Positions 9,284 to 21,145 of a stretch of 64,000 nucleotides of DNA are shown here, piece by piece; positions within the stretch are counted from its first letter, which is position 1; every line of letters starts with the position of its first letter. Below the pieces are notes generated by a model. That model saw nothing but the letters and a program-made list of their open reading frames with translations, did no database searches and was not told where the DNA came from. Position numbers and translations under genes: made by a program. The stretch comes from Paralithodes platypus (lineage: Eukaryota > Arthropoda > Malacostraca > Decapoda > Lithodidae), in assembly GCA_032716605.1 (NCBI GenBank), contig CM064580.1, positions 33,058,728-33,122,727 of the forward strand. Direction: 5' to 3'.

Positions 9284-12200
9284 AGTATATCGAGAGCCAG
9301 CGGAGCCAATGTCTGGCAGGTGGGTTGGCCACCCTGTATACAAATACAGTATATCGAGAGCCAGCGGAGCCAATGTCTGGCAGGTGGGTTGGCCACCCTG
9401 TATACAAATACAGTATATCGAGAGCCAGCGGAGCCAATGTCTGGCAGGTGGGTTGGCCACCCTGTATACAAATACAGTATATCGAGAGCCAGCGGAGCCA
9501 ATGTCTGGCAGGTGGGTTGGCCACCCTGTATACAAATACAGTATATCGAGAGCCAGCGGAGCCAATGTCTGGCAGGTGGGTTGGCCACCCTGTATACAAA
9601 TACAGTATATCGAGAGCCAGCGGAGCCAATGTCTGGCAGGTGGGTTGGCCACCCTGTATACAAATACAGTATATCGAGAGCCAGCGGAGCCAATGTCTGG
9701 CAGGTGGGTTGGCCACCCTGTATACAAATACAGTATATCGAGAGCCAGCGGAGCCAATGTCTGGCAGGTGGGTTGGCCACCCTGTATACAAATACAGTAT
9801 ATCGAGAGCCAGCGGAGCCAATGTCTGGCAGGTGGGTTGGCCACCCTGTATACAAATACAGTATATCGAGAGCCAGCGGAGCCAATGTCTGGCAGGTGGG
9901 TTGGCCACCCTGTATACAAATACAGTATATCGAGAGCCAGCGGAGCCAATGTCTGGCAGGTGGGTTGGCCACCCTGTATACAAATACAGTATATCGAGAG
10001 CTAGCGGAGCCAATGTCTGGCAGGTGGGTTGGCCACCCTGTATACAAATACAGTATATCGAGAGCCAGCGGAGCCAATGTCTGGCAGGTGGGTTGGCCAC
10101 CCTGTATACAAATACAGTATATCGAGAGCCAGCGGAGCCAATGTCTGGCAGGTGGGTTGGCCACCCTGTATACAAATACAGTATATCGAGAGCCAGCGGA
10201 GCCAATGTCTGGCAGGTGGGTTGGCCACCCTGTATACAAATACAGTATATCGAGAGCCAGCGGAGCCAATGTCTGGCAGGTGGGTTAGCCACCCTGTATA
10301 CAAATACAGTATATCGAGAGCCAGCGGAGCCAATGTCTGGCAGGTGGGTTGGCCACCCTGTATACAAATACAGTATATCGAGAGCCAGCGGAGCCAATGT
10401 CTGGCAGGAGGGTTGGCCACCCTGTATACAAATACAGTATATCGAGAGCCAGCGGAGCCAATGTCTGGCAGGTGGGTTGGCCACCCTGTATACAAATACA
10501 GTATATCGAGAGCCAGCGGAGCCAATGTCTGGCAGGTGGGTTGGCCACCCTGTATACAAATACAGTATATCGAGAGCCAGCGGAGCCAATGTCTGGCAGG
10601 TGGGTTGGCCACCCTGTATACAAATACAGTATATCGAGAGCCAGCGGAGCCAATGTCTGGCAGGTGGGTTGGCCACCCTGTATACAAATACAGTATATCG
10701 AGAGCCAGCGGAGCCAATGTCTGGCAGGTGGGTTGGCCACCCTGTATACAAATACAGTATATCGAGAGCCAGCGGAGCCAATGTCTGGCAGGTGGGTTGG
10801 CCACCCTGTATACAAATACAGTATATCGAGAGCCAGCGGAGCCAATGTCTGGCAGGTGGGTTGGCCACCCTGTATACAAATACAGTATATCGAGAGCCAG
10901 CGGAGCCAATGTCTGGCAGGTGGGTTGGCCACCCTGTATACAAATACAGTATATCGAGAGCCAGCGGAGCCAATGTCTGGCAGGTGGGTTGGCCACCCTG
11001 TATACAAATACAGTATATCGAGAGCCAGCGGAGCCAATGTCTGGCAGGTGGGTTGGCCACCCTGTATACAAATACAGTATATCGAGAGCCAGCGGAGCCA
11101 ATGTCTGGCAGGTGGGTTGGCCACCCTGTATACAAATACAGTATATCGAGAGCCAGCGGAGCCAATGTCTGGCAGGTGGGTTGGCCACCCTGTATACAAA
11201 TACAGTATATCGAGAGCCAGCGGAGCCAATGTCTGGCAGGTGGGTTGGCCACCCTGTATACAAATACAGTATATCGAGAGCCAGCGGAGCCAATGTCTGG
11301 CAGGTGGGTTGGCCACCCTGTATACAAATACAGTATATCGAGAGCCAGCGGAGCCAATGTCTGGCAGGTGGGTTGGCCACCCTGTATACAAATACAGTAT
11401 ATCGAGAGCCAGCGGAGCCAATGTCTGGCAGGAGGGTTGGCCACCCTGTATACAAATACAGTATATCGAGAGCCAGCGGAGCCAATGTCTGGCAGGTGGG
11501 TTGGCCACCCTGTATACAAATACAGTATATCGAGAGCCAGCGGAGCCAATGTCTGGCAGGTGGGTTGGCCACCCTGTATACAAATACAGTATATCGAGAG
11601 CCAGCGGAGCCAATGTCTGGCAGGTGGGATGGCCACCCTGTATACAAATACAGTATATCGAGAGCCAGCGGAGCCAATGTCTGGCAGGTGGGTTGGCCAC
11701 CCTGTATACAAATACAGTATATCGAGAGCCAGCGGAGCCAATGTCTGGCAGGTGGGTTGGCCACCCTGTGTACAAATACAGTATATCGAGAGCCAGCGGA
11801 GCCAATGTCTGGCAGGTGGGTTGGCCACCCTGTATACAAATACAGTATATCGAGAGCCAGCGGAGCCAATGTCTGGCAGGTGGGTTGGCCACCCTGTATA
11901 CAAATACAGTATATAGAGAGCCAGCGGAGCCAATGTCTGGCAGGTGGGTTGGCCACCCTGTATACAAATACAGTATATCGAGAGCCAGCGGAGCCAATGT
12001 CTGGCAGGTGGGTTGGCCACCCTGTATACAAATACAGTATATCGAGAGCCAGCGGAGCCAATGTCTGGCAGGTGGGTTGGCCACCCTGTATACAAATACA
12101 GTATATCGAGAGCCAGCGGAGCCAATGTCTGGCAGGTGGGTTGGCCACCCTGTATACAAATACAGTATATGGAGAGCCAGCGGAGCCAATGTCTGGCAGG

Positions 12201-13756
12201 TGGGTTGGCCACCCTGTATACAAATACAGTATATCGAGAGCCAGCGGAGCCAATGTCTGGCAGGTGGGTTGGCCACCCTGTATACAAATACAGTATATCG
12301 AGAGCCAGCGGAGCCAATGTCTGGCAGGTGGGTTGGCCACCCTGTATACAAATACAGTATATGGAGAGCCAGCGGAGCCAATGTCTGGCAGGTGGGTTGG
12401 CCACCCTGTATACAAATACAGTATATCGAGAGCCAGCGGAGCCAATGTCTGGCAGGTGGGTTGGCCACCCTGTATACAAATACAGTATATCGAGAGCCAG
12501 CGGAGCCAATGTCTGGCAGGTGGGTTGGCCACCCTGTATACAAATACAGTATATGGAGAGCCAGCGGAGCCAATGTCTGGCAGGTGGGTTGGCCACCCTG
12601 TATACAAATACAGTATATCAAGAGCCAGCGGAGCCAATGTCTGGCAGGTGGGTTGGCCACCCTGTATACAAATACAGTATATCGAGAGCCAGCGGAGCCA
12701 ATGTCTGGCAGGTTGGTTGGCCACCCTGTATACAAATACAGTATATGGAGAGCCAGCGGAGCCAATGTCTGGCAGGTGGGTTGGCCACCCTGTATACAAA
12801 TACAGTATATCGAGAGCCAGCGGAGCCAATGTCTGGCAGGTGGGTTGGCCACCCTGTATACAAATACAGTATATCGAGAGCCAGCGGAGCCAATGTCTGG
12901 CAGGTGGGTTGGCCACCCTGTATACAAATACAGTATATCGAGAGCCAGCGGAGCCAATGTCTGGCAGGTGGGTTGGCCACCCTGTATACAAATACAGTAT
13001 ATGGAGAGCCAGCGGAGCCAATGTCTGGCAGGTGGGTTGGCCACCCTGTATACAAATACAGTATATCGAGAGCCAGCGGAGCCAATGTCTGGCAGGTGGG
13101 TTGGCCACCCTGTATACAAATACAGTATATCGAGAGCCAGCGGAGCCAATGTCTGGCAGGTGGGTTGGCCACCCTGTATACAAATACAGTATATCGAGAG
13201 CCAGCGGAGCCAATGTCTGGCAGGTGGGTTGGCCACCCTGTATACAAATACAGTATATCGAGAGCCAGCGGAGCCAATGTCTGGCAGGTGGGTTGGCCAC
13301 CCTGTATACAAATACAGTATATCGAGAGCCAGCGGAGCCAATGTCTGGCAGGTGGGTTGGCCACCCTGTATACAAATACAGTATATCGAGAGCCAGCGGA
13401 GCCAATGTCTGGCAGGTGGGTTGGCCACCCTGTATACAAATACAGTATATCGAGAGCCAGCGGAGCCAATGTCTGGCAGGTGGGTTGGCCACCCTGTATA
13501 CAAATACAGTATATCGAGAGCCAGCGGAGCCAATGTCTGGCAGGTGGGTTGGCCACCCTGTATACAAATACAGTATATCGAGAGCCAGCGGAGCCAATGT
13601 CTGGCAGGTGGGTTGGCCACCCTGTATACAAATACAGTATATCGAGAGCCAGCGGAGCCAATGTCTGGCAGGTGGGTTGGCCACCCTGTATACAAATACA
13701 GTATATCGAGAGCCAGCGGAGCCAATGTCTGGCAGGTGGGTTGGCCACCCTGTATA
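9284..13756. repeat. 64-bp satellite array, right block
   Basis: The same 64-bp unit as at 1-1446 resumes directly after the 5' LTR and runs for about 70 units (ATG phase at 9309 + 64n, last at 13725), ending mid-unit at 13756. Unlike the left block it carries scattered single-base variants, for example at 10002, 10287, 10409, 11433, 11629, 11770, 11915, 12620 and 12714, and a recurring C-to-G variant described separately. All frames are open; this is not coding. Confidence 0.97.
12121..13010. repeat. Higher-order (three-unit, 192-bp) repeat inside the satellite
   Basis: The variant ATATGGAGAG (normally ATATCGAGAG) occurs at 12171, 12363, 12555 and 12747, spaced exactly 192 bp (three 64-bp units) each time, then at 13003 (four units later). 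This regular spacing indicates amplification of a trimer within the array. Confidence 0.85.
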
Positions 13757-13774
13757 GGCTATATAGCTAGAATA

Positions 13775-13993
13775 TTAAGGGGGGTCACCGGCTTTTTTTC
13801 TCTTTCTCTCATTTTCTCTCTTTCCCAGGCTTGTATCCATTCGGCCGCATTCAGCCAACGGTTTTAAGACTTTTATCCTCATCCAGGTGTAGATTTCTTC
13901 CTGGCGAACGAGAGCGAGCCAGCATTGTATGGAGAAATCCGGCTTCGCCGTAGACATTATTCTATCGAAAAATTAACAAATTTAGCTTGCTGT

Positions 13994-14058
<65 letters not shown>

Positions 14059-14205
14059 TGCCTAGCTACCGCTCGCCAGGAAAATATTGACACCTGGATG
14101 GGGGTAAAAGTCTTAAAACCTTCGGCTGAATGGGGCCGAACGAATAAAAGCCAAAGAGCGAGGGAGAGAAAGATAAAACAAAAGCGAGGTGGGCTTCCTT
14201 AAGCC
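13775..14205. repeat. Foldback (inverted-repeat) element, copy 1
   Basis: The left arm (about 13785-13980) read on the minus strand and the right arm (about 14040-14200) read on the plus strand share the same order of phrases: CGCTCGCCAGGAA, ACACCTGGATG, GTCTTAAAACC, GGCTGAATG and GGCCGAA, then a purine-rich GAGAGAAAG tract. The arms face each other across a (TA)n run. No ORF of interest is present. Confidence 0.75.
13998..14056. repeat. (TA)n microsatellite
   Basis: About 59 bp of alternating TA lie at the centre of the foldback element. Confidence 0.95.
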
Positions 14206-14209
14206 TATG

Positions 14210-15260
14210 TAGGACAAAGATGTTGATGTGACCTCCACATTGACACCACTCACACTCACACTCGCACTCATACACACTGTGTCACCCTGGCCGTCACCTA
14301 CACCATTGGCCTTCCCCCATCTATTAACACGCACATTATTGTGGCCATGACCGACAGTCGATATCCCCATTTATAACCTATTATTATCCCCCGAGGTCCG
14401 TACATAACTATATTTATTTAATGTGTTAAGGCCGATGTTTTGCCATTTCTCAACCACATGTTAATCCTACAACGTTTTGAGAGTACTTCATACTAATATC
14501 ACCGGCCAGACAGAACGTAAACTAGTATGCGATATAATTTATAAATTCGGCAGCTACCAGACCATAGTTACCGATAAAGTTGCCAGGAAAACTGATCACA
14601 TGAATTTGTCATTAGCATACAATTCTAAAGTTTTATGAGAGGCATGGATTGTCAAATTCTTCCATCCATTGATAAAATTACATTCTTTGACCTAGACACA
14701 AATGATTTTCTTGCGCTTCAGAAGTACCTCTTATCTTGTTAATCGCTAATATCTTATTGCAAATTTTCTCTATTTAACTTAATTTATCATTTAAATATTA
14801 TTATTATTATTATTAATATGATTTGTATTATTATTGATTAACATATGTTTATTCTTTGTTTACAGCCAACAACTGATGATATAATTTAGCTTAGGAAGAA
14901 TATCGGTGCTCAGAAATTAGTATATGCATTTTTAATAGAGAGTGTTCTATAGAGCATTGTTATGGGGTGGTAATTCGCCAGTTAATTGTTGTTGCTCTGA
15001 TGTACAAATACCGAGATCCAAGGTTAGTAATGTTTGATAGTCTACAGTAATACAGCATTGACAACAGTAGCAACATCCTGTTCCATTAACTCTACTAAGG
15101 AGGTTGGGCCCTGTAGCTTTGTCAAGGCTATCTAAGGTAGATAACTAAAAGAGAGTATTATTTATTTTAGTTATAAATCTTTGAAGATCCTCAGGCCTTG
15201 GAAATCAGGTAGCAGAGTGGCAGGATGAGTTTCCATATTGGTACCTTAACCCATGTGGAG
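14210..15260. other. No gene seen, AT-rich
   Basis: No supported ORF or RNA was found. There are short CA-type tracts near 14240-14270 and an (ATT)n run near 14790-14815. Confidence 0.6.
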
Positions 15261-15264
15261 CGGG

Positions 15265-15395
15265 CAAATTGGCCTGAAAATACCTTCAATCCCTGTTCAT
15301 TTTCATGCATAAGCAAGAGCCAGAGCATACTACATTTATATTACATCCGTGAAAGTACAGTAATAGAGATTTCCAATTACACCCGAATCATCTAT
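15265..15395 (-). repeat. Dispersed repeat R1, copy 1
   Basis: Read on the minus strand this matches 31860-31997 and 49198-49335. Shared phrases include GGTGTCATT..GAAAGCTCT, GCCCTTTCA..GGATA and CATGAAAA. The family is unidentified. Confidence 0.65.
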
Positions 15396-15545
15396 GTACA
15401 GCCGGTCACCTTTCCGACTGGGCCACCAAATGGTAACTTCGCTGCATAGTTTTGTTCGCTCTGAAATTAGTAAGATCACTCATCCTCATCATCTTGTAGA
15501 ATATAATCCATAGATGGCGTAGCTTGATGGGAAGGAGAGGGGGGG
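15395..15545 (+). repeat. Dispersed repeat R2, copy 1
   Basis: This matches the reverse complement of about 25285-25435. Shared phrases include CGGTCACCTTTCCG, CTGGGCCACC, TTCGCTCTGA and ATAGATGGCGT. It adjoins R1. The family is unidentified. Confidence 0.7.
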
Positions 15546-16177
15546 GGGACACAGTAGGGAAGGATAGGATCCAATGGGAAGGTGTGAGGATGAGTTGTTA
15601 CGGTGCTTTAAATCATAATGGTTTATAGCTCTCCACCCTTCCCTGTTAGTACAATCTCTCATAAACATTCATGGACCCCAACGTGAATGCGTTAAGTAAA
15701 ACTTATTGTGTTTTTGTTTGGTACCCCTTAAGACTGGATGCCAGCCAGAGTAAGGGGGCCAGGTGGGGTGGGGTGTTGAAGAGGGCCGAATAGGAGGGTG
15801 TAGAAGCAGGGTAGTACGGTAGTTACCTAATTACCCCCACTTTTACCCCTAAACTAAAATTCCACCTCTCTCTCGCTCTCTCTCTTATTATCAATATAAT
15901 AGCCCTCTCCCTATCTCTATCAAACTATATAATTATGTTATCTAATAGCACCTACACTCCTACAGTATATGCTAGTTATTTTGATTTGCCTTAGTTATGT
16001 TTTGTATGGGTTATAAAAGTTTCTACCAAATATTTTAAATATGCTGTATTCTCTCTTATATTATTCCTGAATTTATGTTTAATATTCCCTGTTATCACTA
16101 TGTCCATTTTTGTATCAGTATAATGTTTTTCTTGGTATAATGCTTTGTGTTTAGAGCGTGCCGGCCAGCTATATATG
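15546..16177. other. No gene seen
   Basis: A G-rich tract lies near 15535-15570; otherwise no supported feature. Confidence 0.55.
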
Positions 16178-16181
16178 TTAA

Positions 16182-16388
16182 CCCCTTCTGTACCGGCAAC
16201 GTCCTTTTCCTTTATTCAGGTTATTATTAGACGATTATATTAAGTTTCAAGAGGCCTCTAGCATTAACCAGGCTTCGAACTATCCCACTTAACCCTATTT
16301 ACTACCACGGATCCATTTTAAACTGCACAAAATAGTCTTAATATAGCAAGAAAAAGAAACTAAGAAGACGTCACCGGTACAGAAGGGG
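16182..16388. mobile_element. piggyBac-like MITE with TTAA target site
   Basis: A 207-bp element lies between two TTAA tetramers (16178-16181 and 16389-16392). Its ends are inverted: CCCCTTCTGTACCGG at the left and CCGGTACAGAAGGGG at the right, with the match continuing into ACGTC/GACGT after a two-base mismatch. TTAA duplication with CCC-starting inverted repeats is the piggyBac signature. It has no transposase, so it is non-autonomous. Confidence 0.85.
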
Positions 16389-16392
16389 TTAA

Positions 16393-17795
16393 CAGTTGTA
16401 CTCAGTCTTCCATAACTATTTTTTCCTAAATCAATCCTACGATTACCTTCCCTCAAAGAACTTAATTTGTATACAATTGTCCTACTTGGTTTAATTTGAC
16501 GAGGCTTGGATCTCCTCTTAATTTGAATCACTTCTTCCATGGTGCATATCCTATCTTCCCACCAACGTTCATGAAATTCCGGTTTATATATATTTGTGTT
16601 AGGTATTACCTCTGCATCTAAATAACTAAGATGGCAAATCACATTTATTATAACACTCCACCTTTGCCAGATTGGGTATAAAGGTTCGCCTTTCAGCAAA
16701 TTATATAGAGAGACCTTTCTATGGTAAATATCTATATAGCTGCCAAAAATCAGTTAAATCATTTTGATAATTAAGGGTATATGTAGATAGATAACCGGTC
16801 GTGGGCTTCTAATGGAGAATTAATTTTTTTTTCTCCAAAGTGACACAGGACATTTGGTGGTCCATACCAATCTGAATATCAACGTTCAGCTTATTATCAT
16901 AAATAACACGGCTTGAAAATTAAATTACCATATCCATCCACCACCACTGATCCTCTTGATTAATAAGAACAACACTAACCAGAGATCCGACGGTTTCTTT
17001 CGGCATACCGCCGTAGGTATATATTTAAACGATAAATGCAAGTAATATATTATGGCAGATCAGGGGAATGCAAGCAATATATTGTGGCAGAGAGGTGAGA
17101 AGACAATTTGCGTCAGGCGAATAGAGAGGAAGAGGAAAGTAAAAGGAAAAGAGGAAGTGGGGCGAGAGAAAAGATAATACAAACAAAATATGTATGGCAA
17201 AATTCATTCATAAGTGAACTGAAATAATGCAGAGAGAGAATGTGGAATTCGCAGATGGTTTTCTATATGTATGTATTCCAAATATACACACACAGAGTTA
17301 CACAGATACCGCAGACCACACATACCTTGCAGTACCAACTTGGTGGTAAGGCCTTAATACTACTAGACAGGGGCATTTTATAGTGGAAGAATAGGAAAGT
17401 AAAGTAGAAAGCTCTCTCCCCACCCTCCGGCTAAAAAGACTTACCGGAAAATAGGACGAAGTGTAACCTTATGAGTCAGGAAATGCCCACAAGGAAAGTT
17501 TTTATAGAGTATAAAAAGAAATTAGTTTGAAATGGAAATTACACATGCTCATATTAATCCAATCTTCATCAGGTGATCGTCAAGTCTGTTCTTAAACGTA
17601 TCAATTGAATTACCGTACTGTCGACCACCTCCAGAGAGAGAGAGAGAGAGAGGTCTACTGGTAAGAGGGGGTATTTAATTTCCCCACTTTCACCCATTCT
17701 CTAAACCCCTTTTCCTCCCCTTCACCCAGTCTGTTGCGGAGCCACCCTGTCGCCACTGATAGCAGGAGAAAACAACACAACTAGAAGTACACTCG
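16393..17795. other. No gene seen
   Basis: One 134-codon minus-strand ORF (16295-16699) starts inside the MITE and resembles nothing I recognise. The phrase GGTGCATATCCTATCT near 16540 recurs near 17875, so part of this is dispersed repeat. A (GA)n run lies near 17632-17655. Confidence 0.5.
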
Positions 17796-18295
17796 GTAGA
17801 GCGCATATCTCTGCCTACGCTGGCGGAGGTATTTGCTCTACCGATCGCCTCCTAAATGGAATTGCTTCTTCTGGTGCATATCCTATCTGCCCAGTAATTT
17901 TCGTGAACATCTGTTAAGATTTCCTGTTTACAGACAAACAGAAATACAAACAAGGGTAAATTCGACCTAGTGACTATCTCTCTCTTATGGGGGTTCATGA
18001 ATGTATAGCGGACTGTTCCTATTTACTGCTAGCTGTAAGAAAGCATCAATTGTTAGAATAATTGGCCATTCGTATCATCCTGACCTGAAGTTTATGTTTT
18101 CCTCTCAGTTTGTTTGTCTGTAAACAAGATATCTCACAAAGTTTTGAACCAACTTCAATTTAGGATGCGATCATGATCATATCCTAGAACCCAGATACAG
18201 TTATCAGAAGAAACTTTAGGTCTATAATAATAATGGTAAAGAACCAGCCAGTGTAGGCGAAGGTATATGCGCTATACCAAGCGCCCCTCTAGTTT
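17795..18295. mobile_element. Possible non-autonomous element with imperfect terminal inverted repeats
   Basis: The left end (GGTAGAGCGCATAT...GCCTACGCTGGC) and right end (CCAGCCAGTGTAGGC...ATATGCGCTATACC) are imperfect inverted repeats of about 35 bp. A second inverted pair lies inside: CTGTTTACAGACAAACAG near 17927 and CTGTTTGTCTGTAAACAAG near 18110. No target duplication could be assigned. Confidence 0.45.
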
Positions 18296-18559
18296 AATTA
18301 TATATTATATATCCTGTGAACCAACACTATATTAACCTAGCATATCCTAAGCCGACCTATCTAACCTAGCATATACTGTGGTGATGGGCTGGTCTATCAG
18401 AATGTGAGTTGAGCGTTCTCTGCCATACCCATAGCTTATTCTGACTGTTTCTTTTACTTTAAATTTCCTAGACCTCATGTGACTGCGTCTGTCTCTTCCG
18501 TGGATTGACCTCCCTACTGCCAACATCGAGGTTGTCAGACTGGGAGCCAAAGAGTCAAA

Positions 18560-18810
18560 TATTTCCTTTGCCCCTCAACTTTCCCTTCATAATTGTTGAG
18601 GGGTACAGGGCCTTGGGTGGGGCTTTGGTGTCCCGGGCATTTCCACGCCATCCTCAGCTCCTCGCCTGGAAGCGGCTTCGGTCACCTGGGCTTTCTTAGT
18701 GGTAAGCAGGGAGGGTTCTGTGGGGGCGATCTGTTATGGCCTTGGCCTTGCTCGGGACCTTGGGGTTGTTCGGTCAGACACCCTGGGGAACAACAACAAC
18801 AACCTAACAT
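18560..18810. repeat. GC-rich block with (AAC)n tail
   Basis: This is markedly GC-richer than its surroundings and ends in AACAACAACAACAAC near 18790-18803, like the 3' tail of a retroposed element. ORFs across it are short and unrecognised. Confidence 0.35.
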
Positions 18811-18879
18811 ATACTGGTTCACTTATATTTGGTCATTTATGTATTTTTTTATAATAATTATATTAGTTTCCTCCTTAGA

Positions 18880-19190
18880 CCTCCATCAAGCTTAAAAAAT
18901 ACTCCCAAGACAGTCCAAGATAAATTTGCACATTTTTCAATAGAAAAATTTTCAGGCCAAAGACCAGTTCCTCTTGAATTACAAGCTCGCTATTGCTCGC
19001 CAGGAAAAAATCGACACTTAAATAACACTAACAGTATTAATATTGACAAACAAATGGGGCGAAAGGTCTTAAAATCGCCAAAATAATGGGCCGAACATCT
19101 TATAAATAGAAAAGTAATGAGGCTAACATGAGAAAGAAGGGAGACCAGAAAAACGGCCCAACTCCCCTTAACCTCGTATAATTTAGCCGA
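18880..19190 (+). repeat. Single arm of the foldback repeat family
   Basis: This matches the left arm of the 53.1-kb foldback element in the same order: GACCTCCATCAA, TTGCACATTTTTC, GGCCAAAGACC, GCTCGCCAGGAAAAAAT, GCGAAAGGTCTTAAAATCGCC, ATGGGCCGAAC, then GAAAGAAGGGAGACCAGAAAA. No partner arm lies beside it. Confidence 0.65.
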
Positions 19191-20074
19191 GTAGCCCTAT
19201 TGTAAACAGATTAGATTCTCTGAGGTAAGGTAATCATAGGATAGGTTTAAGAAAGACTGAGTAGACTTATTAACACATTTATGTAATTTAAGTGATCGCC
19301 ATGTTCTAAGGATAAACCTTATGCAAAGCAGAATACATTATACAGATAAAGGAAATGGACTTATTGATATTAGGGAATAGTAAATAGAAATACACGAATA
19401 ATATAAGAGAATGGAATTGAATTACAGAATAATGACGAAATACGGTAGAAACTCTTATAACTCTTATATTGAAGGCCTTCAATATGTCTAGCGCAATAGA
19501 AAAGGTATCACCGAAGTCCCTAAAGAATGATGACCAAAAGTTAGTAAGATATGAAAGAAGATCTCCAGTAGAGTGACCCTTATGCCCCTTTCCCACTGGT
19601 GAGACAAGTCACGATTTTCGTCGCCGATGCCTTAATTTTGTCAAATTCGCAAGAATAAGTGCGACCTTCACGATTTCGACCTACAAACAGATGACAAATT
19701 ATACTGGGCGAAGATGTCGCCGATGTCGGCGACGCAATCGCCGACATCGGCGATGTTATCGGGGAAGTGAGCGATGTTTCGCCGATGAACCTCTGCGAGG
19801 CATGTCACATTTTTCAAAAATCTCTTGCGAGATCATGAGAGGATGAAAGAATACTCGCCCTATGTTCTGCGACGTCTTCGCCGATCCAAGCGATGGTTCG
19901 TCGTTTACTTCGGCGAGGTGATAAGAGTATTTTTTTAAGCCACAAATTCTTGCGATTCAGATTCATCGTCGATCATCTGCGTTGGCATCGCACATACGTT
20001 GTCGGCGAGATCGGCGAGGTGTGCGCAGCTGAGCGAATGTAACTTGAATGTGCTAATTGCAGAGTGGAATTAGC

Positions 20075-20690
20075 ATATCACGCCAAACTAATGGGCCGAA
20101 CGTCATAAAATATGAAAACTAATGGAGTTACCCATGAGGAAGAAAGGGGACCAGAAAAACTACCCATCTCCCCTTAATTCGGAGGTTGGCAATGCTTCGC
20201 CAGAGACATTTTTCTATCAAATAATGTACAAATTTAGCTTGCTCTCAAAACAAAATTATATATGTTGGCTCGCTACCGCTCACCAGGAAAAGATTGAAAC
20301 CTGGATGGGGGTAAACGTCTTAAAACAGTAGGCTGAACGGGGCGAACGGATACAAGGCAAAGAGAGAGGGAGAGAAATAGAAAAAAAAAAATAGGAGGGA
20401 GAGAAAAAGTAAACTAAAAAAAGCGAGGTGGGCTCAATTGTTAAGCCATAACACAAACATTGAACCCACCTGCTGTTTGTTGTTTTCTCTTTCTCTCCCT
20501 CTCTCCTCGTTTTTTTTATTTATTTTTCTATTTCTCTCCCTTTCTCTTTGCCTTGTATCCGTTCGGCCCCGTTCAGCCTACTGTTTTAAGACATTTATCC
20601 CCATCCAGGTGTCGATTTCTTCCTGGCGAGCGATAGGGAGCCAGCATTGTATGGAGAAATCCGGCTTTAAAAATTTAGCTTACTCTCAAA
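20075..20690. repeat. Foldback repeat family, copy nested in the Harbinger-like element
   Basis: A partial arm at 20078-20170 (CGCCAAACTAATGGGCCGAACG...) is followed by a facing pair: plus-strand arm about 20262-20430 (CGCTACCGCTCACCAGGAAAA, CCTGGATGGGGGTAAACG) and minus-strand arm about 20470-20680. Both carry purine/pyrimidine-rich GAGAGGGAGAGAAATAG tracts near the centre. Confidence 0.75.
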
Positions 20691-20842
20691 ACAAATATAT
20701 ATATAGATGTCCGCTGAACATGATGGCGGTGTTTAGATTATTCTATCATCATTATTGGATTTTATAGAAATAAATCTATAACTATAGTTTTTCGCTCTTA
20801 TAGAATCCATTCCGCAGCAAAATATTAACTCTGTCTGTTTTC

Positions 20843-21145
20843 ACCAATAATAAGTGCTTTTTATATGTTTTTGTTTTCATGAACGGCAAGAGAAAGGTTA
20901 TTCTATAAGATTTCATCAACAACAACAAAAATAACAATGTGGAATTTCACCGTAGGTGAAGGCATATCATCAGTCCGCCCGTATTTGCCCTAACTCTCAG
21001 TCGGTTTTCACCCATAATATTTGTTTTTTATATTTTTTTGTTTTCATGAACGGCAAGAGGAAAGTTTATTCTATAAGATTTCATCAACAACAACAACAAA
21101 TATAACTATATGTGAAATTTCACCGTAGGTGAAAGATATCTCCCT
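20843..21145 (+). repeat. Two-copy tandem duplication of about 160 bp
   Basis: Units at about 20843-20975 and 21003-21145 share TTTTCATGAACGGCAAGAG, TTCTATAAGATTTCATCAAC with (AAC)n, and TTTCACCGTAGGTGAA. The last phrase contains the dyad TTCACCGTAGGTGAA. Confidence 0.8.

Noticed and set aside
1..13756. Very long ORFs (to over 1,200 codons) on both strands in the satellite
   Set aside because: They are translations of a stop-free 64-bp tandem unit in every frame. There is no start context, codon bias or single preferred frame.
9284..13756. Regular short repeats that could suggest a CRISPR array
   Set aside because: Units are contiguous with no unique spacers, and the context is eukaryotic transposons.
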